Position numbers and translations under genes: made by a program. Below are positions 55,376-64,000 of a stretch of DNA of 64,000 bases, piece after piece; the stretch's first letter is position 1, and each line of letters begins with the position of its first letter. This DNA comes from Archivesica marissinica (taxonomy: Eukaryota; Mollusca; Bivalvia; Venerida; Vesicomyidae), in the NCBI GenBank assembly GCA_014843695.1, contig CM026401.1, positions 50,022,430-50,086,429 on the forward strand. Reading direction: 5' to 3'. Below the pieces are notes generated by a model. It was not told the origin of the DNA, ran no database searches, and saw only the letters and a program-made list of their open reading frames with translations.

Positions 55376-55756
55376 ATGAAATACCAACATACATTGGATA
55401 AAAACGGCACAAATTATATCAAGCGGAATAAAAACATCGATGCTTCCGGTTTTTGGAGCAGCAGACGACATCAGACTCTCAGCTATTCGGAATTATCCCG
55501 TGCACGCAGACGACGTTTGGCGACTTCCGCACAGAGAAAAGCGGCGAATGTGCGCGAACAACAACGGATGGTGAATTTAAAAGACGCATTCAGGACGTTG
55601 AAAGAATGTCTGCCGGTTTTGTCTTACAAGAAAAGAATGTCACGAATAGAAACGCTTCGTCTCGCGATTGTTTACATAAAATTCCTGCAGAAAGTCGTGA
55701 ATGGTGAACATGATGATGTCACGGGAAGCACGTGTGTAGACCCTGCATATAAATGA
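55376..55756 (+). CDS. bHLH transcription factor, Fer3/FERD3L/PTF1A-like
   Basis: A 126-residue frame from ATG 55376 to TGA 55754-55756. Residues 1-40 are polar and unrecognised, and an Arg-rich stretch follows (SRARRRR, 41-47). The bHLH domain spans about 53-108: basic region 53-65 (AANVREQQRM), helix 1 66-79 (VNLKDAFRTLKECL), loop 80-88, helix 2 89-107 (SRIETLRLAIVYIKFL). The E61-x-x-R64 pair that reads E-box DNA is kept, but the usual RR between them is QQ. 'RIETLRLAI.YI' is typical of the Fer3/PTF1A/HAND/TWIST side of group A. Such proteins usually bind CANNTG as dimers with an E/daughterless partner in the nucleus. The C-terminal tail is only about 18 residues. Upstream frame without ATG extends to 55274, and a possible splice acceptor at 55367-55368 leaves open an earlier exon. 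SINEs lie close on both sides. The exact subfamily is uncertain. Confidence 0.85.
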   Translation: MKYQHTLDKNGTNYIKRNKNIDASGFWSSRRHQTLSYSELSRARRRRLATSAQRKAANVREQQRMVNLKDAFRTLKECLPVLSYKKRMSRIETLRLAIVYIKFLQKVVNGEHDDVTGSTCVDPAYK

Positions 55757-55836
55757 TGACGATTTCGTAGACAATTAAATGTGTCAATTATTCGCAATAG
55801 TACGCAATCCTACGTTTTTCTTATTCACGCTTCATG

Positions 55837-56107
55837 TGTGTATGTTTTACGTTTATTTATCGTCGCTACGGGTTGCCTATATGAGCGACGCCTCCTGAAG
55901 ATATTAGTAATTTTAGATTTTTGGAGGATAGTGCAATGATACAGACAGAGACACATTCCAGTCTCCTCTGGTTCTTTTACGTGCACGGTGTAAAGCACCG
56001 ACACGAGACATCGGTTTAACGTCCCATCTGAAAGACTGTTAATTTTATTAGGGTCAAACGGGGGATCGAACCTGCGTTCCCTGGATTACCAGTCCAGCGT
56101 GTTACCG
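55837..56107 (-). mobile_element. SINE-A, head incomplete
   Basis: From 'gtgtatgttttacgtttatt' to 'accagtccagcgtgttacc', then unrelated sequence leading into the LINE. Confidence 0.82.
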
Positions 56108-56262
56108 AGCGTTGTATCCGAGCAAGAACACACGTCATGCCACCATAGTACTACAGTCTCTACGATCCGTGACCTAGTAGTACATGTGTCGCCAGAACTC
56201 TTCATTCTTCGAGTTAGTTTAAACATAGTTTATTTCAAACCACCCAGCATATACAGTTTACA

Positions 56263-56469
56263 TAAAATCGTGAACTTGTCAGGAAATCAAGCTACAAATT
56301 GAAAGGAACAAACCTCTATGTAACTGAACAATTCCCACCCGAAGTGGCAGCAAATCGACGTGAGCTTGTGAAGGTAATGAAAAAGGCCAAGGACCAGGGG
56401 AAAACTGCATGGATAAGCTACGACACGCTATATGTGAACGGACGTCCAGTGAAAGATGCAGGCAGTTAG
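56263..56469 (+). pseudogene. LINE ORF1 C-terminal end
   Basis: A frame from about 56263 encodes the C-terminal domain of a LINE ORF1 RNA-binding protein. 'FPPEVAANRRELVKVMKKAK' and 'YDTLYVNGRPV' match the usual end of L1/CR1-type ORF1 proteins, which act as nucleic-acid chaperones. The N-terminal coiled coil and RRM are not found, and the frame is closed upstream. It stops at a TAG (56467-56469). The following endonuclease is in the same frame, so the two parts are separated by this single stop. Confidence 0.6.
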
Positions 56470-57313
56470 GAAGGCGCGGAGGGTGAACTAAAGTGTTTAG
56501 TATGGAACTGTAATGGCCTTACTTCTAGTAAGTGCGGAAATTCAGACTTTGTAAAATTATTGACTGAACATGACATAATTGTGTTGCTAGAATCATGGAC
56601 ATGTAAAACTAGTGATATAGAATTAGACGGCTACCACTGCTTTAACTTCTATAGAAAGTATAGACACCGCAACGCCAGGCGCAATAGCGGTGGTATAGTC
56701 ATTTATTGTAGAGATGTTCTTAAAGACGGTATTTCCATAGTGAAAAATGTACATGACACAATAATCTGGTTACAATTTGATAAAACATTTTTTGGATACT
56801 CTGATGTATATTTTGCTGCTGTATATATGTGGGGAGATACTTCTCCAATTACAAATCTTATCGATGCGGATCTGTTTGAACTATTGCAAACTGATATTTA
56901 TCTGTATGACTCTATGGGAAAGGTTCTGGTCTCCGGCGATTGTAATGCTAGGGTCTCCTGCAAAAAGGATTACATTGATGCCGACATGTATATCGCTGAT
57001 CTGGATGATGATAACTATCTACCTGATAATATGTTAATGCGCGCTAATCAAGACAAGGGGAATAACTCACATGGTAACACATTACTCGACTTGTGCAAGG
57101 CTACCTCACTACGTATAGCAAATGGTCGTCTGCACGATGATATTTGCGGAAATTATACTTATTTCAATAATTCAGCTGTTCAGTCATAGATTATCTTTAT
57201 TACATGAACAAGATTTCAATTGTGTGAACACATTTAAAGTTGGTGTCTTTAATGAATTTAGCGACCACGCTCCGTTGCATATACATATTGCTGTCCGCTC
57301 GTTGACGAAATAG
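56470..57313 (+). pseudogene. LINE APE-type endonuclease, frameshifted
   Basis: Begins just after the ORF1 stop, with VWNCNGL at 56500-56520, the opening strand of the exonuclease/endonuclease/phosphatase fold. The catalytic Glu is at 56590-56592 (LLESW) and GDCNA at 56935-56949. The frame ends at a TAG (57187-57189) inside the VIDY region. The next pieces continue in the other two frames, and the SDHAPL end motif (57260-57277) is in frame +1 relative to the start. At least two small indels are therefore needed between 57180 and 57310. In an intact element this domain nicks target DNA to prime reverse transcription. This copy cannot make it. Confidence 0.85.
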
Positions 57314-58130
57314 TAGACTGTGTAGAGCAACACGAATACACTACTTGGTCCGATGTTCATAGGAATGAATTCCGTACAGGTTTAATAAGTAAATTGCCAT
57401 ATTTTAATCGCATTATTCATGATTATCATAGCAATGATTTAAATGATACTGATACATTGGTGAAATCATTTACGTCTATTATGCGTGAAGTGAGCGACCC
57501 ACTTTTCCATAAGATATCACTCAAAATGACACGATTTTTAAACATAGTTCATGATACTAACAAGTGGTTTGACGATGATTGCAAACTACACAAACATAAT
57601 TATAAGCAAGCTCTAGTAGCCTACGGTTTAATAGATGTCGATCCACGGAAAATAGGACAGAACTGACGAGGCTAAAGGCCATCTATAAAAGATGCATTAA
57701 GTCTAAACGACATCGTTATAAATTAAAGCAGTCACAGGAGTTTGAATCCCTAAAACTATGTAAGCCTCGAGAATTCTGGAAGCATTTTAGGAAGTCAACT
57801 AATAAGAAAAGTGCTAATATTTCGTCTGATGCTTTCTTCAAACATTTTGCTACTATGTTCGACGATATAAAACAGTATAAGCATACAGAATCTGAAGAAT
57901 TTAATGAAACAAACGATTTCAATGCATCAAATATCATATTTAAGGATTTAGATATACCTATTACGTACACTGAGGTAAAAGATGCAATAAAATCTCTTAA
58001 GCGAAATAAAGCCACGACTGATGACAAATTTGTTAAATGAATATTTCTTAGAAACGGGCGATATTTTAGCTAGCCACATCGTTGATATTTTTAATGTTAT
58101 TTTAAATTCCGCTGGACAAAGGGTTTTATT
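57304..58130 (+). pseudogene. LINE linker and start of RT domain, broken
   Basis: Returns to the endonuclease frame at 57304 and runs to a TGA at 57664-57666. It continues in another frame from about 57667 to a stop near 58040 ('EVKDAIKSLKRNKA' is the start of the RT fingers), then shifts again. Around 58110-58130 several residues expected between the first RT blocks appear to be missing. These breaks show the copy is inactive. Confidence 0.7.
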
Positions 58131-59876
58131 GTACCGGTATACAAAAAAAGTGACAAAGATGACGCCAAAAATTATCGAGGCATTACCCTATTAAGTAACT
58201 TTGGTAAATTATTTACTTGCATATTAAATAGTCGCATTACAAACTGGTGTGAAAACAATACTATTATTTCCGATGCACAATTTGGATTTCGTAAGGGTCG
58301 TTCGACAGTAGATGCAATTTTTATTTTGCATTCTTTAATTGAACACATATTAAACAAGCACACTAGATTATACTGTTCCTGTATTGATATGAAACAGTGT
58401 TTTGACAGTATATACCGTAATGCATTGTGGCTAAAATTATATAAGTTAGGCCTTAATGGTAAGATCCTAAGGATAATACGTGCAATGTATCAATCCGTTA
58501 AATCGTGTATAAAGCTTAACTGTAACACATACACAGACTTCTTCGATATCTCAATCGGACTACGCCAAGGGGAAATCATTTCGCCAATAATGTGGGCTTT
58601 GTTCGTGGAAGACCTTGAATTATACTTACAGGACACGATTAATAGTGGCATTGATATTAAAGACATATGTTTGATTTTATTACTGTTCGCGGATGACATG
58701 GTTCTAATTGGCTTAACACCAGTTGACCTGCAAAATACATTAAATAATCTAAGTATATATTGTGACAAATGGGGCCTTGAAGTTAATGTTTTAAAGTCGA
58801 AGATAATGGTGTTCCGTAAACGGGGTGGGCTAAAGAGAGGAGAGCAATGGTTTTATAGGGGAGATGCCGTCGAGGTGGTCAATGACTTTAACTACGTTGG
58901 TGTTACACTTAACTATACCGGTAATTTTAATTTAAATTCACAAAAACTCCATGGCAAAGGCCTAAAAGCTATGAACATACTAACAGCTAATCTACGTAAA
59001 CACGAGACAAAACCAAAAACCGCTCTCCAGCTCTTCGATGCCCTAGTATCATCCATTTTACATTACGGAAGTGAAATATGGGGATTTTCAAAAGCTAAAA
59101 ATTTAGAGACATTGCACTTGAAATTCTGCAAGTTAGTTCTTGGTGTTAAGCAATCAACTAGTAATGTAGCTGTATATTATGAACTTGGAAGATACCCATT
59201 GTATATATGTAGATATGTAAAAGTTGTAAAATATTGGTTAAAAATAGTTAAAACGGAAAATATAATTATTAAGTCGATGATACAAACGTGTCTAGATGAT
59301 TTAGTAACTGGCAAAGGTAATTGGTTGTCCAGAGTTAAGGAATTGCTAAGTAAATTTGGCTTTTTGTATATATGGGAAAACCCACATGTCATCGACCACA
59401 CTCAGTTTATTTCTGAATTTAAACAAAGGATTATAGATGATTTTCTGCAGATTTCACAAGCTGATCTTCGACTAAATAAGGTACTTACATTATATAAAAA
59501 TGTAAAGATTAATTTTGGTTACGAATCGTACTTAGATATAATACTAAGCAGAACATTAAGAATTGCATTTACAAAATTGAGACTATCAGCGCACAACATA
59601 CGGATTGAAACAGGCAGATATGGTAGAAACCGTATTGATCAAAACGAAAGGTTATGTTTATTGTGTAATACAAACAACGTGGAAGATGAGTTTCATTTCA
59701 TGTTTAAATGTGAGGTGTATAGTACAGTAAGAAAAAAATATATTAAACGTTTATATTCTAATCGACCAAGTATGTTCAAATTATTGCAAATATTTCAATG
59801 TGACAATTCCCCAGAGCTGGTTAACTTTAGTAAATATATTCATGAAGCTTTATCCCTTCGTAATTCACTTGTTTAG
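58131..59876 (+). pseudogene. LINE reverse transcriptase and C-terminal region
   Basis: The longest intact piece, open for about 580 codons to TAG 59874-59876. RT blocks in order: VPVYKKSD..NYRGITLLS (from 58131), AQFGFRKGRST, motif A CIDMKQCFD (Asp at 58386, FD at 58401-58406), motif B GLRQG (from 58557), motif C FADD (58686-58697), then the thumb 'KWGLEVN'. Both catalytic Asp sites are kept. Near the end a C-x2-C-x9-H-x4-C knuckle (Cys 59655 and 59664, His 59694, Cys 59709) is typical of many LINE ORF2 proteins. No RNase H domain is seen. The element belongs to the APE-bearing Jockey/CR1/L2/I assemblage; I cannot fix the clade. Confidence 0.88.
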
Positions 59877-60147
59877 GATATATGAATTACCAGTTGAATA
59901 CTCCCTACACTCTTAATACAGTCATGATCATGTTTTGCATAGTCTAAAATCGATCATGACATTGTCATTATTTTTCCATGTATGTCCATAATCATTACAT
60001 CATTTGTCCATCCTCATCATGATTGCATATATCCTAATATTGTACTATATATATTGTAAATATGTTTAAATGTTACAGACGAGAAACTGTAAAGTTTAAG
60101 TCTTAATAAAGCATTCTTCTTCTTCTTCTTCTTCTTCTTCTTCTTCA
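59877..60147 (+). mobile_element. LINE 3' untranslated region with (TTC)n tail
   Basis: About 240 bp of UTR with AATAAA at 60105-60110, then about 11 TTC triplets to 60147. LINEs of the CR1/L2 and related groups often end in short tandem repeats rather than poly(A). No matching target duplication was found at the 5' side. Confidence 0.75.
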
Positions 60148-60578
60148 TAAAATTTAGATACATGAATGAAAAGGGATTAGAACCGCAAGCTATTATAGCT
60201 TATAGAGGTATTATCCTATACAAGGTACTTAATGCAATTGTGATATGACAGTGTTGTAATATTTTCTAAACTATTAATTTAAATTTGAAATTGAAACAAG
60301 TACAATATAGTAACTAATTTAGAAGGTTGAAATTGAGATTGACTCAAAAAGAAATGATAGAACAAGGAATATGATAGATTCATTCGGATAGTTCAATGGT
60401 AGAGGCAAGCATGCAACATTTAGTGAACAGATGCTCATGAAAATCGTCTGCTTTCCCGGATGTAGTTTTGGACTGCTTCAAATATGGTTGCGTTGCAATC
60501 ATCGCTAATATTCCGGTCTGTAATAGAGTGTATAGCGTTATGGTACAATATTTAGAAGTTACCACAAGGACAGTCGAG
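60148..60578. other. No gene or repeat recognised
   Basis: Unique AT-rich sequence between the LINE and SINE-E. Confidence 0.45.
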
Positions 60579-60805
60579 AGTGTGGCGTCCGTGGTCCAGT
60601 GGTAGAGCGTCGGATTTGGAATCGAACGGTCCCGGGTTCGATACTCGGTCAGGCCACGTATGTAGTGTCATTGAGCAAGGCACCTCACACACATTGCCTA
60701 GTACTGGTTAACCACTTAGGTCGTCTAAGCCTGCCCAGGAAAACATGTCTAGGTCCCCGCAAGGGGTTTGACATTAATGGAACATACATACATACATACA
60801 TATGT
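60579..60805 (+). mobile_element. SINE-E, full length with CATA tail
   Basis: Head 'gtggtccagtggtagagcgt', B box 'cccgggttcgatactcgg', core 'agtactggttaaccacttag' and 'gcctgcccaggaaaacatgt', then 'aaggggtttgacattaatgg' and a (CATA)n tail. Confidence 0.83.
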
Positions 60806-61069
60806 ATGTTCATGAGATATGAGTGTGTCATGGACAGTTGTTAGTTGCTTGGAATGTGACTCTGTGTACGCTAGCGCTGAATATAACGTAACACTGGTTG
60901 ATTGATTGAATTCCTTATATTCCATTTTCTGAGGATTTCGGGACTAAATGAACACAAATGGTACAAACGGTTATGATAAAGATGTGCTAGTATGTATTGC
61001 CGTTTTGTTTTTAATAATTTCACGATAAAAAATACAATCAAATAAAAGCTCTACACATATTAGTAAACG

Positions 61070-61440
61070 GGAGTGTTCCCTCTATGCAATGTAGATACAT
61101 GTGGTTCCATTCTAGCCAAGTCAGTAGTGGTTCCCTCTATGCAATGTAGATACACGTGGTTCCATTCTAGCCAAGTCAGTAGTGGTTCCCTCTATGCAAC
61201 GTAGATACATGTGGTTCCATTCTAGCCAAGTCAGTAGTGGTTCCCTCTATGCAATGTAGATACATGGGGTTCCATTCTAGCCAAGTCAGTAGTGGTTCCC
61301 TCTATGCAATGTAGATACATGGGGTTCCATTCTAGCCAATTGTGAAGCTCCGTCAAAACCATCTAGATTGAGCACGTTTTTTTTATCCAAGTCAGTAGTG
61401 GTTCCATATATGCTAATATAGATACCACATTCTATCAAAG
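61070..61440. repeat. 55-bp tandem repeat, 5 copies plus a decayed unit
   Basis: Units 'gtggttccctctatgcaatg' and 'ttccattctagccaagtcag'. Interrupted at 61340-61385, then one diverged unit. Confidence 0.93.
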
Positions 61441-61506
61441 TTGACAGAGGGATTACAGGCGAGATGTCACTTTACAGAAACACGCTATACCCATGGCCAA
61501 TTAGAG

Positions 61507-62089
61507 TAGTTCAGCACGAGCATGTCTTCAACGAGATACTACTAAACACCATCTCAGCACGTGCATGTCTTCAACTTCGACGAGATACTACTAAACACCA
61601 TCTCAGCACGAGCATGTCTTCAACTTCGACGAGATACTACTAAACACCATCTCAGCACGAGCATGTCCTCAACTTCGACGAGATACTACTAAACACCATC
61701 TCAGCACGAGCATGTCTTCAACTTCAACAAGATACTACTAAACACTATCGCAGCACGAGCATGTCTTCAACTTCGAGATATACTACAACACCATCTCAGC
61801 ACGAGCATGTCTTCAACTCGAGATACTACTAAACACCATCTCAGCACGAGCATATCTTCAACGAGATACTACTAAACACCATCTCAGCACGAGCATGTCT
61901 TCAACTTCGAGATACTACTAAACACCATCTCAGCACGAGCATGTCTTCAACTTCGAGATACTACTAAACACCATCTCAGCACGAGCATGTCTTCAACTTC
62001 GAGATACTACTAAACACCATCTCAGCACGAGCAGGTCTTCAACATCGAGATACTACTAAACACCATCTCAGCACGAGCATGTCTTCAAC
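61507..62089. repeat. 49-bp minisatellite, about 12 copies
   Basis: Units 'cagcacgagcatgtcttcaa' plus 'gatactactaaacaccatct'. Lengths vary from about 42 to 49 through loss of 'cttcga'. Confidence 0.95.
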
Positions 62090-62211
62090 CAGCTATTCCT
62101 ACTCGCCATCTACATGGGTTGGTTAATAAGATGGCCAAATGAGTTTATAGTTTAGATTAATTGCAAAACAATACCATGCAACATTTAATGGCTCTTAATG
62201 CGCATTGCAAT

Positions 62212-62505
62212 CGCCACAAGGAACAAAGAACTGGATGCGCCACAAGGAACATGACTCGCCATGAGGAACAAAGAACTGGACTCGCCACAAGTAACAAAGA
62301 ACTGGACGTGCCACAAGGAACATGACTCGCCATGAGGAACATGACTCGCCACAAGGAACATGACTCGCCATGAGGAACAAAGAACTGGACTCGCCAAAAG
62401 GAACAAAGAACTGGACTCGTCACAAGGACTCACCACGAGGAACAAAGAACTGGACTCGTCACAAGGACCAAAGAACTGGACTCTCCACGAGGAACAGGAC
62501 ATCAT
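62212..62505. repeat. Irregular 18-26 bp tandem repeat
   Basis: Two alternating blocks, 'ggaacaaagaactggactcg' and 'ggaacatgactcgcca', in irregular order. Confidence 0.9.
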
Positions 62506-62547
62506 CACTATGTTTGTTCTCAAACTCAGCGGACATCCTTTTCATCA

Positions 62548-64000
62548 TGGATGCCGAATATACACGTGGATGTTGAACACATGCCGAAATATACACATGG
62601 ATGTAGAACACGTGTACGGATGCTGAATATACACGTGGATGTAGAACACGTGTACGGATGCTGAATATACACGTGGATGTTGAACACGTGTACGGATGCT
62701 GAATATACACGTGGATGTAGAACACGTGTACGGATGCTGAATATACACGTGGATGTAGAACACGTGTACGGATGCTGAATATACACGTGGATGTTGAACA
62801 CGTATACGGATGCTGAATATACACGTGGATGTTGAACACGTGTACGGATGCCGAATATACACGTGGATGTAGAACACGTGTACGGATGCCGAATATACAC
62901 GTGGATGTTGAACACGTGTACGGATGCTGAATATACACGTGGATGTTGAACACGTGTACGGATGCCGAATATACACGTGGATGTTGAACACATGTACGGA
63001 TGCTGAATATACACGTGGATGTAGAACACATGTACGGATGCCGAATATACACGTGGATGTTGAACACGTGTACGGACGATGAATATACACGTGAATGTAG
63101 AACACATGTACGGATGCGGAATATACACGTGGATGTAGAACACATGTACGGATGCCGAATATACACGTGGATGTAGAACACATGTACGGATGCCGAATAT
63201 ACACATGGATGTTGAACACGTGTACGGATGCCGAATATACACGTGGATGTTGAACACATGCTGAATATACACGTGGATGCCGAATATACACGTGGATGTT
63301 GAACACGTGTACGGATGCCGAATATACACGTGGATGTTGAACACATGCCAAATATACACGTGGATGTAGAACACGTGTACGGATGCTGAATATACACGTG
63401 GATGTTGAACACATGCTGAATATACACGTGGATGTTGAATACATGCCAAATATACACGTGGATGTAGAACACGTGTACGGATGCCGAATATACACGTGGA
63501 TGTTGAACACGTGTACGGATGCCGAATATACACGTGGATGTAGAACACGTGTATGGATGCCAAATATACACGTGGATGCCGAATATACACTTGGATGCCA
63601 AATATACACGTGGATGTTGAACACGTGTACGGATGCCAAATATACACGTGGATGTTGAACACGTGTACGGATGCCAAATATACACGTGGATGTTGAACAT
63701 GTGTACGGATGCCAAATATACACGTGTATGTTGAACACGTGCCGAATATACACGTGGATGTTGAACACGTGTACGGATGCCAAATATACAGGTGGATGTT
63801 GAACATGTGTACGGATGCCAAATATACAGGTGGATGTTGAACATGTGTACGGATGCCGAATATACACGTCGATGCCAAATATACACGTGGATGTTGAACA
63901 CATGTACGGATGCCATATATACACGTGGATGTTGAACACATGTACGGATGCCATATATACACGTGGATGTAGAACACGTGTACGGATGCCGAATATACAC
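62548..64000. repeat. 38-bp minisatellite, 38 or more copies, runs off the window
   Basis: Units 'gaatatacacgtggatgttg' plus 'aacacgtgtacggatgcc'. Most units contain two CACGTG palindromes. Shortened units lacking 'gtgtacgg' are interspersed (63255-63290, 63400-63450, 63560-63600). Long minus-strand frames of over 450 codons are artefacts. Confidence 0.97.

Noticed and set aside
55113..55412. Minus-strand frame overlapping the bHLH start
   Set aside because: No domain recognised and it lies antisense to a convincing gene start.
60579..60660. Stand-alone tRNA gene with TGG-like anticodon
   Set aside because: It is the head of SINE-E, repeated at 51955 with the same body and tail.
62459..64000. 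Minus-strand frames of 469-513 codons
   Set aside because: Product of the 38-bp array; three frames are open at once, which a real gene would not show.

Overview
The window is repeat-dominated animal nuclear DNA, most likely from a mollusc, and within molluscs probably a bivalve. This organism guess is an inference. It rests on AT-rich sequence, several tRNA-headed SINE families, APE-type LINE remains, TTAA-flanked MITEs, and a short 'agagggccc...gctcacct' repeat of a type I associate with bivalve genomes. There is no operon, phage or CRISPR structure. A run of exactly 1000 N (9806-10805) is an assembly gap lying between two different tandem arrays.

Only two places look like host genes. One is a compact bHLH transcription factor on the + strand (ATG 55376, stop 55756), closest in my reading to the Fer3/FERD3L/PTF1A group. 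The other is a candidate first coding exon on the - strand (46087-46010). It encodes a signal peptide and ends exactly at a GTAAGC splice donor. A weak candidate for a following exon lies at 45366-45190.

Tandem arrays make up about 21 kb by my count, roughly a third of the readable sequence, in more than 25 separate arrays with units of 12 to 131 bp. The largest are a 30-bp array with higher-order structure (10806-13440), a 44/55-bp array (40779-43353), a 31-bp hairpin-containing array (47505-49398), a 35/36-bp array (38363-39854) and a 38-bp array running off the right edge (62548-64000). Long open frames across these arrays are by-products of repeat periodicity and are not called as genes.

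Most of the rest is mobile-element sequence. I name the families locally. SINE-A to SINE-F have tRNA-like heads, and several copies have target-site duplications. M1 to M5 are TTAA-bounded MITE-like families with piggyBac-like ends. There are also hAT-like, TA-flanked and TACAGT-ended MITEs, a broken but nearly complete APE-type LINE (56263-60147) and the 3' end of an RTE-like LINE (53123-53512).

The best biological signal is how these parts relate. Elements are nested in ways that preserve filled and empty sites side by side. Two minisatellites are built from pieces of transposons seen elsewhere in the window. SINEs with different heads share 3' tails or central cores. I see no convincing new gene system; the candidate secreted-protein exon and the transposon-to-minisatellite conversions most deserve checking.
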